A DNA stretch of 9,735 bases from Actinomycetota bacterium. GTDB lineage: Bacteria; Actinomycetota; Actinomycetes; Streptosporangiales; Streptosporangiaceae. Shown here piece after piece: positions 1-6,674 of the stretch. The first letter of the stretch is position 1. Each line of letters starts with the position of its first letter. Both the position numbers and the translations under genes were made by a program. The stretch covers positions 1,995 through 11,729 of the forward strand of contig PLIQ01000414.1 of assembly GCA_003140115.1 (NCBI GenBank), in the 5' to 3' direction. The notes beneath the pieces were generated by a model. That model was given only the letters and a program-made list of their open reading frames with translations, had not been told where the DNA came from and ran no database searches.

Positions 1-2
1 TG

Positions 3-731
3 CTCGCGCTGGCCAGCCTGCCCGCCGGGTGGGTCGCGGGCTACGACGAGGCGAACGCGGCCATGCTGCTCCGGACGGCGCCGTCGGGCGGCATGGTGTT
101 CTCCGTCGGCACCACGGACTGGCCGCTGGCGCTGGATACCGATCCCAACGTCGGCCAGATCACGGCCAATGTCGTGAGCCGTCTCGCGCATCGCCCGCTG
201 CGGATCCACGGCCCGGTCTGCCCGGAAGTGGAGTATGTGGGCGAGGGCGACATGATCGGCCCCGACCGGGACGTGACCTGGTACATCAACGGCAGCCAGG
301 TCGCCGAAGGGGGGCTGACGCAGATCGAATGGGACGTGCGCGGCGGGGAGCAGACCAGCGGCGAGGGCAGCCTGCTGGTGACCCGCTCGGCCGAGGGCGT
401 GCCGTGGCTCACCCTGACGGCGACCGCCCGTGACCGCCACGGTCAGGTTTATTTCGGCAGCCGCACCGTCCGGGTGCTGTCAGCCGACGAGTACGCCAGG
501 CGGCGACTGGTCAGGACGCTGAACGCGATCGCGTTCCCGGACGAACAGGGCGGTGCGCTGGTCGACCAGCATGCCACAGAAGGCGAACTCGCCGACCGGG
601 TCATCCCGGTCCGGCTCGCCTGGATCAGCCAGTACCTGGCTACCCTCCAGGACCTGATGGCCGAGCTGGACACCCGGTGGAGCGCCAGCGGGCGGATGGC
701 GGACGCCACGCTGCGCCCAGACGAGAAATAG
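3..731 (+). CDS. N,N-dimethylformamidase-like protein, C-terminal fragment (5' end outside window)
   Basis: The frame is open from the first base to the TAG at 729-731, with no stop before the first ATG (63), so the gene starts upstream and about 242 C-terminal residues are visible. Seen: a segment reading GGMVFSVGTTDWPLALD followed by DPNVGQITANVVSRL, which resembles the end of the large-subunit C-terminal domain of N,N-dimethylformamidase-like proteins, where a glutamine-amidotransferase-like fold closes with a G-x-VF-x-x-G-T-x-x-W motif. After it comes a stretch of about 100 residues rich in beta strands (residues VTWYINGSQVAEGG and on to GSRTVRVLS), possibly an Ig-like fold, then a helical tail. 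No membrane segment is visible. It lies 53 bases before the glycosyltransferase gene, same strand. That it is a coding region is firm; the family is a pattern match from memory, and no substrate can be assigned because these proteins are mostly uncharacterised outside true DMFases. Confidence 0.7.
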   Translation, partial: LALASLPAGWVAGYDEANAAMLLRTAPSGGMVFSVGTTDWPLALDTDPNVGQITANVVSRLAHRPLRIHGPVCPEVEYVGEGDMIGPDRDVTWYINGSQVAEGGLTQIEWDVRGGEQTSGEGSLLVTRSAEGVPWLTLTATARDRHGQVYFGSRTVRVLSADEYARRRLVRTLNAIAFPDEQGGALVDQHATEGELADRVIPVRLAWISQYLATLQDLMAELDTRWSASGRMADATLRPDEK

Positions 732-784
732 GGGAACTCCCGGTCTCGTCCACCTCGGATCCGGGGCCCTGGCATCCTCAGGCT

Positions 785-2095
785 ATGGAAAAGTCGTTGG
801 CGCCTGGGCGCGACCTCACGGACTCTGATCAGAACCAGGCGGTGCTCGACGCGGCCTCCGCCCTGGCCGAGGGCCGCGCGACGGCGGGGGATGTCGCGGC
901 CGGCCACGGCCCGGCGGTGGCGGCCGAAGCGGTTGCCGCGGCTCGCTCGCGACGGCGGCTGGGCGAGCTCGCCGGGCCGGTTCACCTGACCGTGGTGTGG
1001 GCCATGTACGGGGAGACGGGCCGCATGGTCCCCCGCGCCGTGCACCCGCACGGGGAGGACTTCGTCCGGGCCAAGGTCCGCCAACTCGACTGGCTGACCG
1101 GCGGCCTGCCCGGCGTCACCTGGAGCATCATGGCCTGCGACGACGGATGCCCGGACCGGCCCCCGAGCGCCGACCTCATGACGGATATCGCGGCGGCCGA
1201 GGGCTACCCGAGCACAGGTCACCGCGGCGTGACGGTGCTCAGGCTGGCTGAGATGATCGGGGGTGGCTTCTCGATCAGCCCCGCGTTCGACCAGCTGACC
1301 TCGACCGACCAGTCCCGCAAGGGCGGATCGATACTGGCCGCGCTGGCCGCCGCGGTGGGGACCGATCCGGCGCGGGCGAACGCCGCCGGCCGGCATGTGG
1401 TCTGCTACACCGACGCGGATCTGTCCGCGAACCTGGCCCAGCTAGGCTCGCTGGCGGCGCCGGTGGTGGCCGGCGACCAGGTGGTCGGCGCGCTCGGCCA
1501 GCGTTACGGGATCGAGGGGGCGGTGCTGGTCCGGGCCGACGGGCCAGTTACCGAGCCGCACAGCACCGGCGACAAGCCAGACAAGATCATCATCCTGTTC
1601 CGCCATTTCGTCCGGGCCTCGCTCATCCCGCCCCTGGCCCAGGTGCTCGACACCCAGGCCGGCTTCAAGGCCTTCGACGGGGCCGCGCTCGGCCCGGTCA
1701 TCGGGGAGATGACGTCTTTCAACGAAACCTTCGACGTCGAGCTGCTCATCCGTCTCGCGCAGCGCTACGGACCACAGGCCCTGGCCGTCGAGCCGATCGT
1801 CTTCACCGAGGACTTCGCCGCGACGAACTTCCCCTCCGTCGAGCCCGGGCCGCGCCACCTGGCCATGGTCCGCCAGGTCGTGGAACTCTACGACCGGCTC
1901 GTCGCACCGGTCGACCCCGTCACCGGCGAGGCGGCCGACCTGCTCACCCTGGTCAGGACGCTCGACCTCGACGACTATGTGACCTTGATCGAGCACCTGC
2001 GCGCCGAGGACCGGGACGACCCGACCCTGTTCGACCGCCGCTGGCCCGTGCCGCACCTCCGCGACATCCTCCAGCGACGCGCTGGTCAGCCATAA
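785..2095 (+). CDS. GT-A glycosyltransferase, family 2-like (dolichyl-phosphate-sugar synthase type), soluble
   Basis: A 436-residue protein from ATG 785. Seen: a first strand and nucleotide-binding region (HLTVVWAMYGE at 67-77, then SIMACDDG at 114-121 with paired aspartates), RKGGS at 168-172, a DxD-type metal/nucleotide motif YTDADLS at 198-204, and DTQAGFKAFDGAAL at 279-292 followed by FDVELLIRLAQRYG. The last two blocks match the DTQCGFK...FDVELL signature of dolichyl/polyprenyl-phosphate mannose or glucose synthases. Inferred: an inverting nucleotide-sugar transferase. Unlike many lipid-linked relatives it shows no hydrophobic membrane segment, and it has about 65 extra N-terminal residues and a roughly 90-residue C-terminal tail rich in Asp/Glu/Arg. 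The start is uncertain: ATG 785 has only a weak ribosome site; an in-frame GTG at 677 would overlap the upstream gene by 55 bases. Both lie before the catalytic domain. The DUF5995 gene follows after 7 bases. Donor and acceptor cannot be told. Confidence 0.8.
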   Translation: MEKSLAPGRDLTDSDQNQAVLDAASALAEGRATAGDVAAGHGPAVAAEAVAAARSRRRLGELAGPVHLTVVWAMYGETGRMVPRAVHPHGEDFVRAKVRQLDWLTGGLPGVTWSIMACDDGCPDRPPSADLMTDIAAAEGYPSTGHRGVTVLRLAEMIGGGFSISPAFDQLTSTDQSRKGGSILAALAAAVGTDPARANAAGRHVVCYTDADLSANLAQLGSLAAPVVAGDQVVGALGQRYGIEGAVLVRADGPVTEPHSTGDKPDKIIILFRHFVRASLIPPLAQVLDTQAGFKAFDGAALGPVIGEMTSFNETFDVELLIRLAQRYGPQALAVEPIVFTEDFAATNFPSVEPGPRHLAMVRQVVELYDRLVAPVDPVTGEAADLLTLVRTLDLDDYVTLIEHLRAEDRDDPTLFDRRWPVPHLRDILQRRAGQP

Positions 2096-2102
2096 TGGCC
2101 AG

Positions 2103-2849
2103 GTGATCGAGGAGCTAGTCGGCCGGATGGCGGCCCTGCTCGGGCCGCTGCAGGCCGCGGGCGACCCGCGGCGGTACTTCCACGCGACCTACCAGCGCAC
2201 CACGATCACGGTCGCCGAAGAGCTCAAGCGCGGCGGCTTCGCCGACCCGGAGTGGGTGGAGCGCTGGGACGTCGCGTTCGCTGACCTCTACCTGGATGCC
2301 CTCCAAACCTCGCTGGCCGGACGCGAGCCGAGCCGGCCCTGGGCCATCGCGTTCGGCGCCCCGGCCGATCTGCCCGCCCTTCGGCACGTCCTGCTCGGCA
2401 TGAACGCCCACATCAACTACGACCTGCCGCAGGCGCTGGTCGCGGTGATCAGCGACGAGCAGTTCGACGACCCGGCCCTCCTGGAACGCCGGGAGGCTGA
2501 TCACCAGGCCATCGACGCCGTGCTCGCCTCCCGGGTCGCCGCCGAGGACGATGAGCTGACCGTGATCTCCGGGCCGGGCAGCCTGCTGGACCGGCTACTG
2601 AGGCCGTTTAACCGGCTCGGCACCCAGCGTTTCCTGCGCGAGGCGCGGGAGAAGGTATGGGCCAACGCCATCGCGCTGAGCCATGCCCGCCGAGAGGGTC
2701 CGGACGCATACGCAAAAGTCCTGGCCCAGCTGGAAGAGTTGAGCGCCGTCAAGGTGACGGCCCTGATGGCACCCGGCCCGGTGCTGCTGAAGCTGGCCGC
2801 CACCGGCTTCGGCGTCCGGCTAGCGAACCAAGAGCTCACAGCAGGCTGA
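2103..2849 (+). CDS. DUF5995 family protein
   Basis: A 248-residue protein of unknown function, starting at GTG 2103, 7 bases after the glycosyltransferase stop; ATG 2127 is an alternative start that loses only eight residues. Seen: a mainly helical protein with YFHATYQRTT at 25-34 and the block GMNAHINYDLPQAL at 99-112, which I recognise as the hallmark of DUF5995. The conserved His, Asn and Asp of that block would suit a buried active or metal site, but this is speculation. No signal peptide or clear membrane helix; the C-terminus (ALMAPGPVLLKLAATGFGVRL) is mildly hydrophobic. Its 3' end overlaps the last 14 bases of the convergent aldolase gene. Close spacing suggests co-transcription and perhaps a joint role with the glycosyltransferase. 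The family assignment is likely; no function is offered. Confidence 0.8.
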   Translation: MIEELVGRMAALLGPLQAAGDPRRYFHATYQRTTITVAEELKRGGFADPEWVERWDVAFADLYLDALQTSLAGREPSRPWAIAFGAPADLPALRHVLLGMNAHINYDLPQALVAVISDEQFDDPALLERREADHQAIDAVLASRVAAEDDELTVISGPGSLLDRLLRPFNRLGTQRFLREAREKVWANAIALSHARREGPDAYAKVLAQLEELSAVKVTALMAPGPVLLKLAATGFGVRLANQELTAG

Positions 2850-3711
2850 CGGCGGTATCGACCGCCGCGGCCACGTCGTCGTCGGCCGGGTACAGCAGTG
2901 ACCGCCCGGCGACCAGGCCCTTGACGTTCGGCAGCCGCAGCGCCTTGCGCCAGCCCGCGTAGGCGGACTCCGGGTCGTCCGCCACCTCGCCGCCCAGCAG
3001 CAGGGCCGGCAGCGTGGCCGCGGCCATGACCCGCTCCATGTCCGGCACCACCGGGACCTTCAGCCAGGTGTACGCCGACGTGGTGCCCAGGCCCGAGGCG
3101 ACCGCGATGGCCCGCATCATCGCCTCGGGGGACAGGTCGTTGCGGACCCGCCCGTCGACCCGGTGCGAGATGAACGGCTCGATCATCGCGATCAGGCGCC
3201 GCGAGGCCAGGTCCGAGACCGCGTGGGCGCAGGCGTGCAGGGTGGCCGCGGTCGCCGCGTCATCGGGGTCGATGCGCAGCAGCATCTTGCCGCCGTCGAA
3301 CCCCGCCCGCGCGATCGATGCCGCGTCGTAGCCAGTGAACCGGTCGTCCATCTCGAAAACCGTGTCGGCCAAACCGCCCCGGTTCATCGAGCCGATCACG
3401 ACCTTGCCGTCCAGCGCGCCGAGCAGCAGCAGGTCCTCCAGCACGTCCGCGGATCCGAGCACGCCGTCGACGCCGGGCCGGGCCAGCGCCACGCAGAGCC
3501 GCTCGAGCAGGCCGGCGCGATCGGCCATGGCCGTCATCAGCCGTCCGGCCCGGAGCGTCCCGCGCGCCGGGTGGTCGGCGGCGATGAGCACCAGCGTGCC
3601 GCCGGGACTGAGGAAGGACGGGACCCGCGGTCGTCGGGCGGCCGTCTCCGCCACGAGCTCGGGCCGCCGGGCGCGGGTTTCTATGACCTCGGCGAGCCGG
3701 TCAGCGAACAC
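2836..3711 (-). CDS. Cgl0159-family (beta/alpha)8 aldolase, candidate 2-deoxy-5-keto-gluconate-6-phosphate aldolase
   Basis: A 291-residue protein starting at GTG 3709-3711, preceded at six bases by a perfect GGAGG (3718-3722 on the - strand), which decides the start. Seen: TIM-barrel style blocks DHPARG (46-51), GSMNRGG (107-113), DDRFTGYDA (122-130), GGKMLLRI (140-147), EPF (178-180), TSAYTWLK (211-218), LLGGEV (238-243) and KGLVAGRSLLYP (264-275). These match the Cgl0159-like family that sits in the iol clusters of Corynebacterium and other actinobacteria. K142 and K218 are candidate Schiff-base lysines of a class I aldolase. Inferred: it does the IolJ step, splitting 2-deoxy-5-keto-D-gluconate 6-phosphate into dihydroxyacetone phosphate and malonate semialdehyde, since no class II IolJ is present here. 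It is not homologous to Bacillus IolJ, so I give no symbol. It is divergent from the GntR gene and separated from the main iol operon by it; its 3' end overlaps the DUF5995 gene tail to tail by 14 bases. Confidence 0.85.
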   Translation of the reverse strand: MFADRLAEVIETRARRPELVAETAARRPRVPSFLSPGGTLVLIAADHPARGTLRAGRLMTAMADRAGLLERLCVALARPGVDGVLGSADVLEDLLLLGALDGKVVIGSMNRGGLADTVFEMDDRFTGYDAASIARAGFDGGKMLLRIDPDDAATAATLHACAHAVSDLASRRLIAMIEPFISHRVDGRVRNDLSPEAMMRAIAVASGLGTTSAYTWLKVPVVPDMERVMAAATLPALLLGGEVADDPESAYAGWRKALRLPNVKGLVAGRSLLYPADDDVAAAVDTAVSLL

Positions 3712-3734
3712 CGCTGGCCTCCGGGCGGCTCGCG

Positions 3735-3740
3735 ATCATA
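3735..3740 (-). promoter_or_regulatory. Candidate proximal -10 box for the aldolase gene
   Basis: On the - strand the hexamer is TATGAT, one base from the TATAAT consensus, 23 bases before the GTG start. It lies in the ten-base word GGCTATGATC that also appears just upstream of iolG. No good -35 hexamer lies 16-18 bases upstream, so use of this box would need an activator or an alternative recognition mode. The resulting leader would be short but would include the GGAGG ribosome site. Confidence 0.3.
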
Positions 3741-3766
3741 GCCGGTCACCTTGCTCCTCTTCGGGC

Positions 3767-3780
3767 TGCTGGTACCAGCA
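3767..3780. promoter_or_regulatory. 14-base perfect palindrome, candidate GntR operator
   Basis: The sequence TGCTGGTACCAGCA is its own reverse complement, with arms of seven bases and no spacer. It lies between the two genes most likely to be controlled by the adjacent HutC-type regulator, and operators of that subfamily are commonly short palindromes centred on a GGT..ACC core. Half of it recurs at 3968-3975 over the regulator's own candidate -10. A perfect 14-base palindrome is expected less than once by chance in the whole window. Confidence 0.45.
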
Positions 3781-3824
3781 CACCGGATGCTCCACCAGCA
3801 CAGATGGCTCCTCAGGCTGCCCTT

Positions 3825-3853
3825 ATCGTCAGACCAGGACATGAGATTGTCAA
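3825..3853 (-). promoter_or_regulatory. Candidate distal promoter for the aldolase gene
   Basis: The - strand shows a perfect TTGACA -35 box (3848-3853), a 17-base spacer, and GACGAT as a -10 (3825-3830) that keeps the important A2 and T6. Transcription would start near 3818 and give a leader of about 107 bases that contains both the palindrome and the TGCTGGT half-site, so a bound repressor would block elongation or initiation. The -10 is weak; a strong -35 with correct spacing is the main support. Confidence 0.4.
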
Positions 3854-3962
3854 TACCTACGAACATATGGCTGTTACGAGGTGACAAAGTCGGTACGAGC
3901 CAACCGTCATGCCGACAGCATGTAAGGAGGTCAGGACAATATGCACTGAACGGAGACCTACC

Positions 3963-3975
3963 TATACTGCTGGTA
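3963..3975 (+). promoter_or_regulatory. Candidate gntR -10 box with overlapping operator half-site
   Basis: TATACT (3963-3968) is a good -10 hexamer 48 bases before the chosen gntR start; no clear -35 is visible at 16-18 bases upstream. TGCTGGTA (3968-3975) starts on its last base and equals the left eight bases of the palindrome at 3767. The short inverted repeat ATAC-5-GTAT spans 3964-3976. Together they suggest autoregulation by the GntR protein. Confidence 0.35.
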
Positions 3976-4006
3976 TCGACATGGCTCCCCAGCGAGCCTG
4001 CATGCT

Positions 4007-4012
4007 GGGAGG
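4007..4012 (+). promoter_or_regulatory. Ribosome binding site deciding the gntR start
   Basis: GGGAGG lies four bases before ATG 4017. In-frame ATGs at 3909, 3981 and 4002 are possible, but none has a comparable site at proper spacing, and residues before 4017 do not belong to the normal GntR N-terminus, which begins a few residues before the PIPLYFQIAE block. Confidence 0.65.
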
Positions 4013-4016
4013 CGCC

Positions 4017-4751
4017 ATGACCGAGCGGCCACTCGACCGCAACAGCCCCATTCCGCTGTACTTCCAGATCGCCGAGAACCTCAAGCAGGCCATCGAGGAC
4101 GGGACGCTCAAGCCCGGGCAACGGCTGGACAACGAACTAGACCTGACCGAACGCCTCGGCGTGAGCCGTCCCACCGTCCGGCAGGCGGTGCAGCGCCTCG
4201 TCGAGCAGGGCCTGGTGGTCCGCCGCCGCGGCCTGGGCACGGTCGTGCTGGCTCCGCGCATCCTCCGGTCGGTGGCGTTGACCAGCCTCTACGACGACCT
4301 GTCGGCCAGTGACCGGCATCCGGCCACCACCGTCCTGGCCGCCCGCGAGATCCAGGCCGACGACGAGCTCGCCTCGGTCCTGGCGCTACCGGCCGGGGCC
4401 GCGGTGCTCTCCGTGGAGCGGCTGCGGTTGGCCGACGGGACCCCGCTCGCGGTCATGCACAACTACCTGCCCGCCGGGCTGGTCATGGGCCGCACGGAAG
4501 AGGTCCTGGGGAAGACCGGCCTGTACGACCTGCTGCGCAGCCAGGGTGTGGCCCTGCACGCCGGCGAGCAGGTGATCGGCGCCCGGCACGCCACCGCGCA
4601 CGAGGCCAGGCTGCTGCAAGCCCCCCGGACCGCCACCGTCCTGACCATGACCCGGACGACGTTCGACGCCGCGGGCCGGCCGGTGGAGCACGGTAGTCAC
4701 GCCTACCTCGCCGACCGGTACTCCTTCAAGATGACCCTGATCGCCCATTGA
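4017..4751 (+). CDS. GntR family (HutC subfamily) transcriptional regulator, probable iol regulator
   Basis: A 244-residue DNA-binding regulator. Seen: an N-terminal winged helix (about residues 9-77) with PIPLYFQIAENLKQAIEDG, the recognition region LGVSRPTVRQAVQRL (47-61) and wing VVRRRGLGTVV; then a UTRA effector-binding domain (about 95-237) with SLYDDL at 90-95 and typical UTRA blocks LSVERLRLADGTPLAV and EQVIGARHATAHEARLL. The usual LPSERELA is replaced by RLDNELDLTERL, a variant I associate with actinobacterial GntR regulators next to inositol genes. Inferred: a repressor of the iol genes, released by an inositol-derived ligand. It is divergent from the aldolase gene and convergent with iolD, with 39 bases between stop codons, and probably regulates itself through the half-site at 3968-3975. 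The ligand and the full target set are not shown by sequence. Length is normal for the family. Confidence 0.9.
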   Translation: MTERPLDRNSPIPLYFQIAENLKQAIEDGTLKPGQRLDNELDLTERLGVSRPTVRQAVQRLVEQGLVVRRRGLGTVVLAPRILRSVALTSLYDDLSASDRHPATTVLAAREIQADDELASVLALPAGAAVLSVERLRLADGTPLAVMHNYLPAGLVMGRTEEVLGKTGLYDLLRSQGVALHAGEQVIGARHATAHEARLLQAPRTATVLTMTRTTFDAAGRPVEHGSHAYLADRYSFKMTLIAH

Positions 4752-4790
4752 AAACCTTTTTATGCCGAACGGCCACACTGCTTGCGCCCC

Positions 4791-6674
4791 TTACAGGTAT
4801 GGCCGCTGCCGCTCCTTGGCCTTCTCGTAGCTGGCCCGGGCGTCCCGGGTGCTGGCCAGCGCCGCCACCTCGGCCACCGGCACGTCCCACCACGCGTCGC
4901 TGGACGGCGCGCCCGCCGTCGGGTCGGTCTCGATGTACACCAGCGTCGTGCGGTCCGCGGCCCGCGCCTTGACCAGCGCCTGACGGAACTCCTCGATCGT
5001 CCGGGTGCGCAGCACGTACACGCCGAGGCTGGCGGCGTTGGCGGCTAGGTCGACGGGCAGGAACCCGCCGTCGAGCCGCCCGTCGGGGCTGCGGTACCGG
5101 TAGCTGGTGCCGAACCGCTGCGAGCCGACCGACTCCGACAGGTTCCCGATCGAGGCGAACCCGTGGTTGTCCACGCAGACCACGACGAGCTTGACCCCCT
5201 CCTGCACGGCGGTGACCAGCTCGGTGGCCATCATCAGGTACGAGCCGTCGCCGACCATGACGAACACCTCGCGGTCCGGAGCGGCCAGCTTGGCCCCGAG
5301 CCCGCCCGCGATCTCGTACCCCATGCACGAGTAGCCGTACTCGACGTGGTAGCCGCCCGGATCGCGGGTGCGCCACAGCTTGTGCAGGTCCCCGGGCATC
5401 GATCCCGCCGCGCACAGCACGACGTCCCGCTCGCCGGAGACCTCATTGACCACCCCGATGACCTCGGCCTGCGCGGGCCGAGGCTGGTGCCGGGTGGTGT
5501 AGGCGGCCTGCACCGTCGCCTGCCAGCCGGCCGCGAGCTCGGCGGCCCCGGTCCGGTAAGCGGAATCCGTCTTCCACGCGCCCAGGGCCATGGCCAGGGC
5601 GTCGAGCGCGGCCCGGGCGTCGGCCACCACGGCCACCCCGGACTGCTTGGCCGCGTCGAATGACGCCACGTTGACGTTGACGAACCGCACTCCCGGCTCG
5701 GCGAACACGGTACGGGAGGCGGTGGTGAAGTCGCTCCACCTGGTACCGATACCGATCACCACGTCGGCGCGGGCGGCCAGCTCGTTGGCCGCGGTGGTCC
5801 CGGTGGCGCCGATCGCGCCCGCGCAGAGCGCGTCGTCGGATCGCATCGTGCCCTTGCCCGCCTGGGTCTGGCCGACCGGGATGCCGAACGTCTCGGCGAA
5901 CTCGTGCAGCGCGTGGGTGGCCTCGGAGTACAGGACCCCGCCGCCGGCCACGATGAGCGGCCGCTTCGCGGACCGGATCACCTCGGCGGCTCGAGTCACG
6001 GCCGCCGGGTCCGGCGGCGTGCGCGGGATGTGCCAGACCCGCTCGCGGAACAGCTCGGCGGGCCAGTCGTACGCCTCCGCCTGAACGTCCTGCGGCAGCG
6101 CCAGCGTCACCGCCCCGGTCTCGGCCGGGTCGGTCAGCACCCGCATAGCGGCCAGCAGCGCCGACGGCAGTTGCTCCGGCCGCCAGACGCGGTCGAAGAA
6201 CCGGGACACCGGCCGGAACGCGTCGTTGACGCTGATGTCCTGGCCGGACGGGTCCTCGAGCTGCTGCAGAACCGGGTCGGCGACCCGGGTGGCGAACACG
6301 TCTGAAGGCAGCAGCAGCACCGGCAGCCGGTTGATCGTGGCCAGCGCCGCCCCGGTCACCATGTTCGTCGCGCCAGGCCCGATCGAGGAGGTGCAGGCCA
6401 GCGTGGACATCCGGTTCCGGGTCCGGGCGAACGCCACGGCGGCGTGCACCATGGCCTGCTCGTTGCGCCCCTGCAGGTAGCGCAGCCCGCCGCCCTCGGA
6501 TCCCGGCGCAAGCTCGGCCTCCAGCAGGCCCTGGCCCAGCCCCGCCACGTTGCCGTGCCCGAAGATGCCGAAGCACCCCTCGATGAGCCGGTGCCGGGCA
6601 CCGTCGCGCTCGCTGTACTGCGCGGCCAGGAACCGGACCACCGCCTGGCCCACCGTCAGCCGGATCGTCGTCAT
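4791..6674 (-). CDS. iolD: 3D-(3,5/4)-trihydroxycyclohexane-1,2-dione acylhydrolase (decyclizing)
   Basis: A 627-residue thiamine-diphosphate enzyme, the usual IolD length. It opens the ring of trihydroxycyclohexane-1,2-dione to 5-deoxy-D-glucuronate in the cytoplasm. Seen: the IolD-typical N-terminal block FGIFGHGNVAGLGQGL (35-50), the cofactor-activating glutamate in GRNEQAMVHAAVAFAR (E72), SSIGPGATNMVTGAA (96-110), a central domain with IVAGGGVLYS (241-250), and the C-terminal TPP/metal motif GDGSYLMMATEL (475-486) with the partner Asn in VDNHG (N503). The start is ATG 6672-6674: it gives the family N-terminus MTTIRLTVGQAVVRFL and overlaps the iolB stop as ATGA, so translation is probably coupled; a longer upstream reading is only an extension into iolB. 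The stop TAA lies 39 bases from the convergent GntR stop. Nothing looks truncated. Assignment is firm. Confidence 0.96.
   Translation of the reverse strand: MTTIRLTVGQAVVRFLAAQYSERDGARHRLIEGCFGIFGHGNVAGLGQGLLEAELAPGSEGGGLRYLQGRNEQAMVHAAVAFARTRNRMSTLACTSSIGPGATNMVTGAALATINRLPVLLLPSDVFATRVADPVLQQLEDPSGQDISVNDAFRPVSRFFDRVWRPEQLPSALLAAMRVLTDPAETGAVTLALPQDVQAEAYDWPAELFRERVWHIPRTPPDPAAVTRAAEVIRSAKRPLIVAGGGVLYSEATHALHEFAETFGIPVGQTQAGKGTMRSDDALCAGAIGATGTTAANELAARADVVIGIGTRWSDFTTASRTVFAEPGVRFVNVNVASFDAAKQSGVAVVADARAALDALAMALGAWKTDSAYRTGAAELAAGWQATVQAAYTTRHQPRPAQAEVIGVVNEVSGERDVVLCAAGSMPGDLHKLWRTRDPGGYHVEYGYSCMGYEIAGGLGAKLAAPDREVFVMVGDGSYLMMATELVTAVQEGVKLVVVCVDNHGFASIGNLSESVGSQRFGTSYRYRSPDGRLDGGFLPVDLAANAASLGVYVLRTRTIEEFRQALVKARAADRTTLVYIETDPTAGAPSSDAWWDVPVAEVAALASTRDARASYEKAKERQRPYL

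Larger units (their letters stand above)
3712..4016. other. Divergent control region between the aldolase gene and the GntR regulator gene
   Basis: This 305-base gap is less GC-rich than its surroundings and carries no convincing gene. It holds candidate promoters in both directions, a 14-base palindrome (3767-3780), further copies of its half-site (TGCTGGT on the - strand at 3794-3800; TGCTGGTA on the + strand at 3968-3975), and a small inverted repeat CATGC-5-GCATG (3908-3922) directly followed by the Shine-Dalgarno-like TAAGGAGGT (3923-3931). The layout fits a regulator that controls itself and the neighbouring catabolic gene; this is inference. Confidence 0.6.

Noticed and set aside
776..787. 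CCTCAGGCTATG shared between the glycosyltransferase start and the iolG upstream region (- strand, 9597-9608)
   Set aside because: Several 12-base matches are expected by chance when a 10 kb window is compared with itself on both strands, and at 785 the ATG is the start codon rather than part of a promoter.
449..1396. Open frame of about 315 codons on the - strand
   Set aside because: It overlaps the DMFase-like and glycosyltransferase genes in antisense, and its composition (Arg, Gly, His rich) is that of a GC-rich shadow frame.
3909..4016. Longer GntR protein starting at ATG 3909
   Set aside because: The extra 36 residues do not look like a GntR N-terminus, and they cover the candidate -10 box and operator; ATG 4017 has its own GGGAGG.
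4752..4790. Possible bidirectional terminator between gntR and iolD
   Set aside because: The 39-base gap has a T run (4757-4761) and a tiny GCCG-AA-CGGC repeat, but the loop is too small and the T run is on the wrong side for the + strand; no convincing hairpin was found.
5443..6576. Second - strand open frame inside iolD
   Set aside because: Same strand but shifted frame relative to iolD; Arg/Gly/Ala-rich and without motifs, while the iolD frame has full TPP-enzyme signatures.
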